A stretch of DNA of 64,000 nt from positions 62,800,875 to 62,864,874 of the forward strand of contig CM063500.1 in NCBI GenBank assembly GCA_032207245.1. Reading direction: 5' to 3'. Position 1 is the stretch's first letter. Each line of letters starts with the position of its first letter. The position numbers were made by a program, and so were the translations under genes. The DNA is from Pardosa pseudoannulata (taxonomy: Eukaryota; Arthropoda; Arachnida; Araneae; Lycosidae). Below are positions 10,943-22,700 of the stretch, piece by piece. The notes under the pieces were generated by a model. It saw only the letters and a program-made list of their open reading frames with translations, was not told the DNA's origin and made no database searches.

Positions 10943-13900
10943 GACCTCCTGTAATGTCAGACTCATCGTTCTTACCTATCAGAGTCACAATAAGATGGAA
11001 ATCCATAAACAACGTGCAAAATAACTTTGAAGCCTAGAGAGAAAAAAAACATTTTACTCAGAAACCTGTACAAAGGACAATGAAAAGTACAATGGACGTC
11101 CTGTTATGTCACAGACTCATCGTTCTTACCTATCAGAGTCACAATAAGATGGAAAGTCATAAATAACGTGCAAAATATATTTGAAGCCTAGAGAGAATAA
11201 AACGTTTTACTCAGAAACCTGTACAAAGGACAATGAAAAGTACAATGGACGTCCTGTTATGTCACAGACTCATCGTTCTTACCTATCAGAGTCACAATAA
11301 GATGGAAAGTCATAAATAACGTGCAAAATATATTTGAAGCCTAGAGAGAATAATACGTTTTACTCAGAAACCTGTACAAAGTATAATGAAAAGTACAATG
11401 GACGTCCTGTTATGTCACAGACTCATCGTTCTTACCTATCAGAGTCACAATAAAATGGAAAGTCATAAATAACGTGCAAAAAATATTTGAAGCCTAGAGA
11501 GAATAAAACGTTTTACTCAGAAACATGTACAAAGTATAATGAAAAGTACAATGGACGTCCTGTTATGTCACAGACTCATCGTTCTTACCTATCAGAGTCA
11601 CAATAAGATGGAAATCCATAAACAACGTGCAAAATAACTTTGAAGCCTAGAGAGAAAAAAAACATTTTACTCAGAAACCTGTACAAAGGACAATGAAAAG
11701 TACAATGGACGTCCTGTTATGTCACAGACTCATCGTTCTTACCTATCAGAGTCACAATAAGATGGAAAGCCATAAATAACGTGCAAAATATATTTGAAGC
11801 CTAGAGAGAATAAAACGTTTTACTCAGAAACCTGTACAAAGTATAATGAAAAGTACAATGGACGTCCTGTTATGTCACAGACTCATCGTTCTTACCTATC
11901 AGAGTCACAATAAAATGGAAAGTCATAAATAACGTGCAAAAAATATTTGAAGCCTAGAGAGAATAAAACGTTTTACTCAGAAACATGTACAAAGTATAAT
12001 GAAAAGTACAATGGACGTCCTGTTATGTCACAGACTCATCGTTCTTACCTATCAGAGTAACAATAAGATGGAAAGCCATAAATAACGTGCAAAATATCTT
12101 TGAAGCCTAGAGAGAATAAAACGTTTTACTCAGAAACCTGTACAAAGTATAATGAAAAGTACAATGGACGTCCTGTTATGTCACAGACTCATCGTTCTTA
12201 CCTATCAGAGTCACAATAAGATGGAAAGTCATAAATAACGTGCAAAATATATTTGAAGCCTAGAGAGAATAAAACGTTTTACTCAGAAACCTGTACAAAG
12301 TATAATGAAAAGTACAATGGACGTCCTGTTATGTCACAGACTCATCGTTCTTACCTATCAGTCACAATAAGATGGAAAGTCATAAATAACGTGCAAAATA
12401 TCTTTGAAGCCTAGAGAGAATAAAACGTTTTACTCAGAAACCTGTACAAAGTATAATGAAAAGTACAATGGACGTCCTGTTATGTCACAGACTCATCGTT
12501 CTTACCTATCAGAGTCACAATAAGATGGAAAGCCATAAATAACGTGCAAAATATATTTGAAGCCTAGAGAGAAGAAACATTTTACTCAGAAACCTGTACA
12601 AAGTATAATGAAAAGTACAATGGACGTCCTGTTATGTCACAGACTCATCGTTCTTACCTATCAGAGTAACAATAAGATGGAAAGCCATAAATAACGTGCA
12701 AAAAATATTTGAAGCCTAGAGAGAATAAAACGTTTTACTCAGAAACATGTACAAAGTATAATGAAAAGTACAATGGACGTCCTGTTATGTCACAGACTCA
12801 TCGTTCTTACCTATCAGAGTAACAATAAGATGGAAAGCCATAAATAACGTGCAAAAAATCTTTGAAGCCTAGAGAGAATAAAACGTTTTACTCAGAAACC
12901 TGTACAAAGTATAATGAAAAGTACAATGGACGTCCTGTTATGTCACAGACTCATCGTTCTTACCTATCAGAGTCACAATAAGATGGAAAGTCATAAATAA
13001 CGTGCAAAATATATTTGAAGCCTAGAGAGAATAAAACGTTTTACTCAGAAACATGTACAAAGTATAATGAAAAGTACAATGGACGTCCTGTTATGTCACA
13101 GACTCATCGTTCTTACCTATCAGAGTCACAATAAGATGGAAAGCCATAAATAACGTGCAAAATATATCTTTGAAGCCTAGAGAGATAAAACGTTTTACTC
13201 AGAAACCTGTACAAAGTATAATGAAAAGTACAATGGACGTCCTGTTATGTCACAGACTCATCGTTCTTACCTATCTGAGTAACAATAAGATGGAAAGTCA
13301 TAAATAACGTGCAAAATATCTTTGAAGCCTAGAGAGAATAAAACGTTTTACTCAGAAACCTGTACAAAGTATAATGAAAAGTACAATGGACGTCCTGTTA
13401 TGTCACAGACTCATCGTTCTTACCTATCAGAGTAACAATAAGATGGAAAGCCATAAATAACGTGCAAAAATATCTTTGAAGCCTAAGAGAAATAAAACGT
13501 TTTACTCAGAAACCTGTACAAAGTATAATGAAAAGTACATGGACGATGTTATGTCACAGACTCATCGTTCTTACCTATCAGAGTCACAATAAAATGGAAA
13601 GTATAAATAACGTGCAAAAAATTTGAAGCCTAGAGAGAATAAAACGTTTTACTCAGAAATGTACAAAGTATAATGAAAAGTACAATGGACGTCCTGTTAT
13701 GTCACAGACTCATCGTTCTTACCTATCAGTCACAATAAGATGGAAAGTCATAAATAACGTGCAAAATATCTTTGAAGCCTAGAGAGAAGAAAACGTTTTA
13801 CTCAGAAACCTGTACAAAGTATAATGAAAAGTACAATGGACGTCCTGTTATGTCACAGACTCATCGTTCTTACCTATCAGAGTCACAATAAGATGGAAAG

Positions 13901-14264
13901 CCATAAATAACGTGCAAAATATATTTGAAGCCTAGAGAGAAGAAACATTTTACTCAGAAACCTGTACAAAGTATAATGAAAAGTACAATGGACGTCCTGT
14001 TATGTCACAGACTCATGTTCTTATATCAGAGTCACAATAAGATGGAAAGTCATAAATAACGTGCAAAATATTTGAAGCCTAGAGAGATAAAACGTTTACT
14101 CAGAAACTGTACAAATATAATGAAAAGTACAATATCCTGTTATGTCACAGACTCATCGTTCTTACCTATCAGAGTCACAATAAGATGGAAAGCCATAAAT
14201 AACGTGCAAAATATATTTGAAGCCTAGAGAGAAGAAACATTTTACTCAGAAACCTGTACAAAGA
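10943..14264 (+). repeat. 153-bp satellite array, about 21-22 copies
   Basis: The phrase aatggacgtcctgttatgtc recurs at 11091, 11244, 11397 and so on, a period of 153 bp. Units differ by point changes (caaaggacaatg versus caaagtataatg; ataagatgg versus ataaaatgg). The arrangement of variants repeats as blocks, for example the aaaaaaaacattttactc variant at about 11042 and 11657. This indicates higher-order amplification. Copies at about 13500-14150 carry many small deletions. There is no long reading frame. A GACTC/GAGTC inverted pair sits in each unit. A tRNA-derived SINE abuts the right edge. Confidence 0.95.
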
Positions 14265-14287
14265 AAGCATTTTTCCCTCTATTTCTA

Positions 14288-14466
14288 GCCGAACGATAGC
14301 TGAATGGTTAGGTTGCTGGCTTTCGGAACTGGAGCTCGTGGGTTCGAACCCCACAGTGTCATGGATGTTCGCGGCCATTCGGAATCGCCTTTAAGCAGTT
14401 GTCCCGGTCTCATTAGCCCTCGTATCACAAAAATTAGACCGTAACGTTCCAAACTGAACCGAGCGA
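14288..14466 (+). mobile_element. tRNA-derived SINE, family A
   Basis: The head is tRNA-like: A-box-like TAGCTGAATGG at 14297-14307 and B-box GGTTCGAACCC at 14341-14351, the pol III internal promoter spacing. The body (atggatgttcg, ggtctcattagccctcgt, gaccgtaacgttccaaac) matches the reverse-oriented copy at 45193-45372. The tRNA-like part is not an intact tRNA gene because the acceptor-stem 3' half is missing. Confidence 0.8.
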
Positions 14467-15786
14467 AACCTCCATTTCTAGACCTAACAGTTGTAAGTAC
14501 CTTGACAAAATTTCAGTTATCTTTATATTAAGTGTTTTTACTCATAAAAGGAAAATTTACAAATAAATTAATTGATTAGCAAAGAAACTTTGTTTAATTT
14601 TAACTTTGCATAAAAAATTACTTTAAACGAAATCTCCATACAACATTCAAATTTAAAAATCCTTCTAATGTCTTCTGTCATTAGGACTTAAAACTCTCTC
14701 TTAAATATTATTCAATTAGATTATTTACAAATACTAGAACAATAAAAAAAACCACAATATTTTTATTTTGTAGTCACTATGCTGGCAAAGTTAAAGTAGT
14801 TGATAAAGCTAAAAATTGCCTCCTTGAACAAACTCGTTGAATATTTTCAAAAACAATTTAGATAATATCAGTTAAAATAATTAGATAATATCAGCGAGAA
14901 TCACTCTTTATAGTTTTGAAAAGATAGTGTAAAATCCCCTGAAATTCCAATATAATAGAAAAATACTATTAATTAATACACTTAGAATCTTAGACACCGA
15001 TTCACTGAATAAAAATGTTACATCAATTGCTTTAAAAAGAAGATAAGAAAATAAGAAATACAAGCCAATGAATTCATAAAACATATGTAGTAGAAAAATG
15101 TTTTAATGGTTTATATTTGACTAAAATGTTTCTTAAACTTTGTAAAGCACTATATTCCTTTGCTTTGGTTATTTCTTGCAACAAAAAATAACCAAATCTT
15201 AGGGCAGTAAAAAGATCCGCATTGTTTTTATGTTGTAGTCAATATGCTAGCAAAATTAGAATATTTTATAAGGATGAAGATTGCCTTCTTAAATAAACTC
15301 ACTGAATATTTTCAGAGATTATTTAGATAACATTAGTTATAATAAAGCTTTTTGGTTTTGAAACATGTTGCCAAGTGCCTGAAATACCAATGTAATCGGA
15401 AAATATTAGTCAATACACTTAGAATATCAGTTACCGATTCACTGGATAAAAAAAGGTGCATCAATAGCTTTAAAAAGAAGATGAAAAAGAAATATTAGCC
15501 AATGAACACTTAAAACATATATAGTAGAAAAGTGTTTTTCTAGTTTAAATTAAAAGATTTTTTTAAACTTTGTAACGTATAATATTCCTTTGCTATGTTC
15601 CATTAAGTTTCCTGTTTAAAATAAAATCACTTTGTGATTGGCAGAATTGACACAGTGTGTGGCTTAAAGAAAAGAAAACTGTAGTCAGATATGAATTTAA
15701 CGCCAAAAGTAAACCGCTATTAATAATCAGCTATTAAAATTTAATTATTTAATTTAATTATGTTTCCTCAGACTATTATTAAAATA
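14467..15786. repeat. Intergenic stretch with two-copy ~460-bp-spaced direct repeat
   Basis: A block at about 14757-15145 (tgtagtcactatgctggcaaag, then gaatattttcaaaaac and ttagataatatcag) is repeated with divergence at about 15218-15560 (tgtagtcaatatgctagcaaaa and so on). No coding content is seen. Confidence 0.65.
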
Positions 15787-16664
15787 CTAAATATAGACGT
15801 CATATGATGGGATTAGTAAAACTTCTAATTTTCCAGAATTATAAAGTACCATAAAAGGCAGGTAAAATAATGGTTTTTTTTTTTGGATGAGAATTATCTG
15901 GTACACACTCAAAAACTATTTTTATCTTCATACTCTTTTAAAGTCTCCCGATACTAAAAATGCAGTTTAGAATCAAGCTGAATTCATTTAGTAAAGCCGT
16001 GTGGTTATTTATAAAAATCAAACACACAAACGAACAAACTTCTTAATTTCCAAAGATATATAACTTAAACACTAGATATTTGTTAGTCCGTGAAATAGAC
16101 TCCTAGACTTTCATGAAAAGAATTTGTTGTTAATACCGGTGATAAAATTTTCATTGCAACAACAACAAAAATAATCGATGATTCAATTTAAAATTAATAC
16201 GTATGTACCTAATCTATTATTTAATACAAATATAAAAGAAAATCATTTACGTAATATCTAAGTTCAGTGATAAAACGTATTAAAATAATGCAGACGATTT
16301 TTAAATTTAAAATAAGAAATGATGACATGAAATGGTTAAAGGAATGAGGTCATAATGATAAAAGAATGTTATTTTTATCTATTTATTAGGTGATAAATGG
16401 ATAAATTTAATCGCCTGCACTTAACCGGGGAAAATAGGGTTTGGAATAATGGCATTAAACGCTCGAATACGGGAGAAGGGGTTGAATTCAAACGTTTTAA
16501 AGACGACCGTATTTTTTTGGTGTGATATGAAGCATATTTATACCAATTTATTTTATAATCGGATCGATAGGAGAAGATAAACTTTACTCGCCGCTTCTAA
16601 GGTCTAACGCTTCAGAAATTCGAGGACAGACGGGCAGATAACATAGGCTATTATTATATAGGGT
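15787..16664 (-). mobile_element. Helitron-like element, reverse copy
   Basis: Reverse complement of the family. The 5' end (CCCTATATAATAATAGCC on the minus strand) is at about 16646-16664. The terminal palindrome CCCATCATATGACG lies just before the 3' end TTAG at 15790-15787, followed by T on the minus strand. The interior shares the caaacacacaaacgaacaaa and gacgtcat-type landmarks with other copies. Confidence 0.5.
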
Positions 16665-17437
16665 ATTTCACTTTTACAGTGAGAATCTATTGAAAGGTAG
16701 TTATTGCTTTCTAATATCCAACATGCTATCATTGGCCCTGTTATCATCTGTATCTGGCAATCAAGAATCAAGAAAATAATGTGTTTAAATATTTTTTTTT
16801 TACTTCTATTATAGACAGATAAAATTTCTATTTTATTATGTCTACAGAAAAGTTTTGATTACAGTGTTCTCATTTTTTATAAACATTTATGGCTCAAAAA
16901 TTAAAGGTCATTGGAGAATGGTTTTTATCATTAATCAATTTATTATTTTTCAAATAATAATAAAATCTCTTGTGCTCGAATCAAATTTTTATTGAAGACA
17001 TGAGTGCTGATATAGAATGTCTTTAATTTCCGCTATATTTAGCCCTTTAGTAAAATAATAAGAATCACATTCCTTCCAATAAAGGATTGAACTCTATCGT
17101 ACAATGATATACCATTAATTTGCATGATAATCGTGTTGTAAACAAGCAGGCATGGTGCCGAATCAGTAAGTTTGAAAACCACTGTTGGTATAGATTTTTG
17201 TTTGTAACCGTTTTAAATAAAGTGTCAGCAGAAGGCATTTTTCTTGACTTGAGAAATCTTTTCACTTTACCCTTAAATAAACCTTATTTTTATATTGGTT
17301 TATATACATTGTTTATTTTATTAGAGTAAGAAAAAAAAGTTCTTTTCGGTGCAAATCATCTAAAATAATTTTGCATATTTACTAATGTATATTATAAACT
17401 GTATATATGAAATATCACATATATTATATTTTTCATA
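16665..17437. other. Intergenic stretch, no gene seen
   Basis: AT-rich. Two short open frames on opposite strands overlap each other at about 17065-17330; neither resembles a protein family. Confidence 0.5.
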
Positions 17438-17439
17438 TA

Positions 17440-18389
17440 CAGTGAAACTTCTCCGAGCGGACACCCCTGTATAGCGGCCACCTCTCTAAACGGCCAATTT
17501 TTCATGGCACGGATTTTTCGACTCATAGGCCTAATGGTAAAATAACCTCTGTCAGCGGCCACTCGACCCCCTCTAAACGGCAACCTTGTGGGATCGTCCA
17601 TTTCATTTTTCGGAAAATTCTACTCACTCCATGCTTTAATGTTGAGCGGAAACACTCAAGGTAAGAAAATGATGCAAAAATGAGAAAATGCTAGAGGTGA
17701 AAAAATTCCGAAAGAGCGGCTGGCCATTAGTTTTTGTGCAAACTCAACTGGAGAGAAAGAGAAACCCCTGATAATTTGGAAATCTCAAAGACTCAGGTGT
17801 TTTAAAGGAAAAAATTTGAACCATGTTGGTATGTCGTGGTACTCGAATAAAAAAGCATGGATGACGTCATTTGTTATTGAAGATTGGCTGGTAAAGTTCG
17901 ACAAATCAAGAAGGGAAAATTCTCCTTTAAATCCTCTATATCAAATCTAAAATTTGAGGTTGATTTAAATTAACTAAATATTATGTATGTGTATAAAACG
18001 TTTTTACAAACTAATTTTTGTAACTTCCATGTGATAATTCCGAAGCAGTTGCAAACGAATCTGTTAGAGATCTGCTTTTTAAAGTAAAAAATGAACTATA
18101 AAAAATTTGCTGTTATAGAGAAAAGTAAAAACTTAAAACTGACGCAAACCGTAGCCTTCTGTAAAAAATGTAAGGAAGCATGAAATAAAGTACTATTTTT
18201 TCTTTAGATAAGTTTTAAATTTCATTTTAAATAAGGAATATATATCAGACTTGTTTATATTACGCTTTATAGCAATTATCTTAGTGGTTAGTGGTTTTAT
18301 AGTAAATAAAACCCTTCAGAGCGGCCACCCCCTCTGATCGGCCAAATAATCTTGGAACGGTGGGGTGGCTGATCAGAGAGGTTTCACAG
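17440..18389 (+). mobile_element. Tigger/pogo-type DNA transposon remnant
   Basis: A 950-bp element flanked by TA on both sides (17438-17439 and 18390-18391). The left end is CAGTGAAACTTCTCC and the right end, on the minus strand, is CTGTGAAACCTCTC, so the ends form imperfect terminal inverted repeats. Subterminal GCGGCCAC/CGGCCA repeats are present at both ends. TA target duplication and CAGTGAAAC ends are typical of pogo-like Tc1/mariner elements, and the interior holds a matching transposase fragment. Confidence 0.85.
17714..17950 (+). pseudogene. Pogo-family transposase fragment (DDE_1 domain)
   Basis: Reading from 17714 gives 78 codons to a TAA: ERLAISFCANSTGEKEKPL, later RCFKGKN, then WYSNKKAWMT and EDWLVKFDK. 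This is the stretch around and after the first catalytic region in Tigger/CENP-B-like DDE_1 transposases (pattern: C-N-x-G-E-K-x-K-P-L, CFKG, NKKAWMT). There is no start codon, no N-terminal HTH_CenpB part and no C-terminal DDD residues in frame, so it is a dead internal fragment. It lies inside the element at 17440-18389. Confidence 0.85.
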
Positions 18390-18391
18390 TA

Positions 18392-19240
18392 CATTATAAA
18401 ACCTCTTTGTTGTTATACATACAGAAGATCTAATAGGGGGGACCCTTTGGTAGAAATTTCAGATTTAAAGATTACACATGTTATAGATTTATAGCCTTTT
18501 CGATGATTAATATGATGTACACTATAATAAGATAGTTGAAAGATGTTTAGTACAATATGAAAAAAATGTCTTAAAATTTACATGCCCTGAGGCAAAAGTA
18601 TAAAATTTTACACTACTTTAATGAAAAACAGTGCTACAAGTAAATATAAAATAACATTTAACTTTTGAATAAAAAAACACATTTTATACTGATAAAATCT
18701 TCTTGTACCCTATAAAATATAAACCTTGATAATTTTGGATGTAAGTTTTCGTATAACTGGTTTTGCATACATAATAAACCTTAAATGTAGTGAATATCCT
18801 TATAATATCCCCAGTCTTTCTGAACTGTTTACGAAATTTTTATTTACGAAGTTAAATTACGAAGACAGTAGAACGTTTAAATACTGAATATTATTTGTTT
18901 TAAAGTATGTTTTGAAAGTTATGATATCAGCCAATTTATAACGCAGTCCTTATAAATACAAAACAAATCTCCACATCTAAACCAAACAATTTTCACCAAT
19001 TTAATATTTTTCATAATACTTCAAATAGTGATAAATGATAAAAGTAGATTTTAACTTTATAACTTAACATCGCTCTTCTACTTAAAAGACTTCAGCTTTT
19101 TGTAACGATAACAATTCCTTTAAGAAGTTGAAGCAATTGTTATCTTTGAACTCCTTATTAATGAATTCAAATTATTAATAATTTCATTATATATTTACTA
19201 TTGAATAAAGACTCTATTGAAACTAGATTCTGAATTTTTT
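18392..19240. other. Gene 2 downstream flank
   Basis: AT-rich sequence between the pogo element and the 3' end of cuticle gene 2. No gene, RNA or repeat recognised. Confidence 0.5.
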
Positions 19241-19246
19241 TTTATT
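19241..19246 (-). terminator. Polyadenylation signal of gene 2
   Basis: AATAAA on the minus strand, 48 nt past the stop codon of gene 2; the spacing nearly matches gene 1. Confidence 0.65.
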
Positions 19247-19293
19247 TTAATAATGCCTATGTACAGGAAGTAAAAAAGTAAACTATTTTGCAA

Positions 19294-19794
19294 TTAGTAA
19301 CCGTATCTGGCGTATCCTAATCCACCAAGGACTCCGAGGCCAAGACCTCCATATGCGGGTGCTCCATATCCGTAACCAAGGCCATAACCGTAAGCTGGGG
19401 CAGCCAAACCATATCCGAGGTTATTGTATCCAACACCATATCCTCCATATCCGAGACCGTATCCTCCATATCCGAGGTTGTTGTATCCGAGACCATATCC
19501 TCCATATCCGAGTCCTACACCACCAGCATAGGGTGCGTCAGAGATCATTTGGACAGCAGCTGGGTTTTGGTTGGCGGTTCCTGGTTCGTTGGTCTTGACC
19601 TGGGCTCTGAAACCAGCATGATCAGCAACGTAGTCCACCTGCCTCTTGACACCCCTGTCGTCGGTGAATCCGTAGCTTCCCTTCACGGCGTGACCACCGT
19701 TGCCTTCCTCTTGCCTGTATTGTTCTCCGTGCTTGTCCTTGATGTCATACCCGAACTTGTAGGGTTGAGGAGCATAGTGCACTGGTTCATATAT
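19294..19794 (-). CDS. Exon 3 of gene 2 (chitin-binding domain and tail)
   Basis: 501 nt including stop. The acceptor on the minus strand is cattt-CAG at 19797-19795. The open frame extends four codons further upstream to an ATG (MTFQ), but those codons are intron sequence containing the acceptor. Other open frames over this exon on both strands are shadows of the GGN/TAY-rich repeat codons. Confidence 0.93.
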   Translation of the reverse strand: MYEPVHYAPQPYKFGYDIKDKHGEQYRQEEGNGGHAVKGSYGFTDDRGVKRQVDYVADHAGFRAQVKTNEPGTANQNPAAVQMISDAPYAGGVGLGYGGYGLGYNNLGYGGYGLGYGGYGVGYNNLGYGLAAPAYGYGLGYGYGAPAYGGLGLGVLGGLGYARYGY

Positions 19795-22700
19795 CTGAAA
19801 TGTCAAGTTTTAAAATAGTCATTCACTAATCATTAAAAAATTAGAAACACCAAATAGTTAAATTTGAAAGCAAATTGTTAAATTTGAAAGTAAATTGTTA
19901 AATTTGAAAGCAAAATAAAAATACCATTAAACTTTTATGGAATTTATAAGAAAATTCACAAAATTTTCTTTTTTTTTTCAGGTGATAGCACAGCAGGATA
20001 AATAATACCTTTAGGTTATAGTTCCTATTTTTGAAGCTTTTCTTTGATGAGCGTACTTAAGTAATTAGAAATGAAGTATAAATAATAACTTAATGCACAT
20101 TGTCTCAAAATATAGGTTAATTGTCGTCGCATGGCTTTGTACATTTAACAAAGATAGTGCATATTTCAAGTAAATTTTTAATAGTATTTATGTATAGCTA
20201 TGTGATTAAAACTTAACAACAAGTAATGCACATAGCATTTAGTGTAGCCATTATTACTGTTTAAAAGTTCATGTTTGAGGGTAGATCATCAACGTAAATC
20301 ATCAGCGTATTTGGTTTTAAATTCATTTATATTAAAATTTCTTCCATCCGTTATTATTCCAACAGCTTACATCCGTTTTAATTTTTTCTTTAATTGAAAA
20401 AAATTAACTTAATTATTATCATAGATTTTTCTTTCAAATTCATATTGAATTAATTAAATTGTCATAATCAATCAAAAGGCGCCGAATGTAGTGTTTTAAA
20501 GAAATAGAACTATTTAATATTAGGAAAGTGTATTGAGGATTAACCCTCAGACTGCTCGATTTGTGGACCGAAATTGATAAAAATTTATGTATTTTTTCAT
20601 ATTTTAAATCTATATATATCGGAGAATTAAAATATGTACTTTTGTTTTCTTTTTAGAAATGATTTTTAATATATATTTTTATCCCGAGACTGTAAACTTC
20701 CTGAAAAACCAATTTCAGATGTTATCACAAAAAATTTTTTAAATAAATTTCAATTGAACTACAGTTCATTTCTATATATTACATAACTATAATTTTATTA
20801 TCTAATATAACTATAGGTCTATTCATATAACTATATCTATTATGTAATTAAAAGTCTAATACTGTATATAATTGATTTCACGGGTTAAACCGTGAAAAGG
20901 CAGGATTTGCTCCATGAAGAAAAGTACATGACCGTGAAAATCGCGACATGAGCAAATTTTGCTACATTTGAGTTGCCCGTTGAAATCGCGGATCATCAAC
21001 AAGAGGGTTATGAAATACAAGATTTTTTTTTGTCAATATTTTAAAAAGAGAAATATAAAGTGAGATGATTTCTTTGATTGAAAATTTAAATGATTTCGAG
21101 GCATATGTTTCAAGAGTAACTGAAAAACATATGAGAGAATTTGGAGAACTAGTGGTATCCAGTTAATACCAAAATAAAATGCCTTTTTCTGATTCAGTCT
21201 TAATGTAGCTAACATATTACCGTGTTATGTACTTCTTACAATGTTCAGAGATCAAAATGAAATACAAATTGAAATTCATTTGCAGTGAACAATTGCAAAA
21301 TCTCAGTATATTTATTGCATATTCTTTTTACATAAACACCACATGCAGAACTCTCCTAATGAAGATTTTAACAAATATTTAGTGATGGCTTCACTAATTA
21401 ATTTTGAAGGTATGTAAAATCGTCATAATTATTAAACAAACATGAAAATTTACAGATCCTAATGGAAAAGTTAATTAACTTACCCCAGATGCAGCGGCAA
21501 AGCTGACAAAAGCAACCAAAGATAGAATCTGTAAGGAAAGCAAATAAAAAGTAAATACTCTACTTTATAACTTCGTTTCTTATGTATATATACATAATTT
21601 ATGGATTTCTATAAATGGTGAAAATATTTATGTATTATATTAGCTACGATTCTCAAATTCATAACCTAAATCTGCAATAGAACTTCAGGATACTACAATT
21701 TTTTACTATTACTCATAAAATTCATGTACACATAGAAAATGTTTAGAAAAATACTACATTGGAAGATGAAAATATTCTAAATGTTTATCTCCTTTATTTA
21801 TCTTTAAATCAAATCTTTATTCTATGAATAAATTACATCACATTTTAAAATAAGGTCGACTGGATCTACATGCTATTTTTTTTTAACTGAAAATAATTAC
21901 TGCGAAGTTTAAATTATGTCAGTAGCTGAAAGCTATGCATAATTTACGATAAATATTATATTTAAAAATATAATATTGAAGGAGCTAGATAAGTTACAAT
22001 AATTCAGATATCGAAATTATGCGAGATATATAAATTTTGGAACACGATATAAAAAATTTTTATTATACTATTCAAAGCATTTCGAAACAAAGCTTTATTG
22101 ATAAAAGAAGATTGATTTCGCTCAAAAATATCCTAAACTTTATTGATTAAAGAAGATTGATTTCTCTCTAAAATATCCTAAACTTTATTGATTAAAGAAG
22201 ATTGATTTCTCTCTAAAATATCCTAAACTTTATTGATTAAAGAAGATTGATTTCTCTCGAAAATGTACCAAACTTTATTGATTAAAGAAAATTAATTTCT
22301 CTCTAAAATATTCTAAACTTTATTGATTAAAGAAAATTGATTTCTTTCTAAAATATCCTAAACTTTATTGATTAAGGAAGATTGAGTTCTCTCTAAAATA
22401 TTCTAAACTTTATTGATTAAAGAATATTGATTTATCTCTAAAATATCCTATCCTTTCTACTCTAAACTGATTTTCTTTTCGACCTGAAAGGTTTAAGAGT
22501 TCAATTCACTTCGCTTGAGAAAACCCCAAATGAAGTGGAAAATGTCAAGATCAATTTCTTTTTTAGATCAGTTATTTAAAGAAGAACGAGAAATTTTTAC
22601 TTTAAAAAAGTATTTTTGGAGGAAGTAAATTATTTTAATTTCTAATCTAAAAAAAATTAAACCTTTCTTTCATGCTTTATGTGAGATGCAATACTTTAAA

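Noticed and set aside
10943..14264. CRISPR-like array
   Set aside because: Units are contiguous 153-bp repeats without unique spacers, in an animal genome.
14297..14351. tRNA gene call on the A/B-box region
   Set aside because: It cannot form a complete tRNA (3' acceptor half missing) and continues into a SINE body shared with 45193-45372; the same applies to the tRNA-like heads at 24334, 32720, 49900 and 50061.
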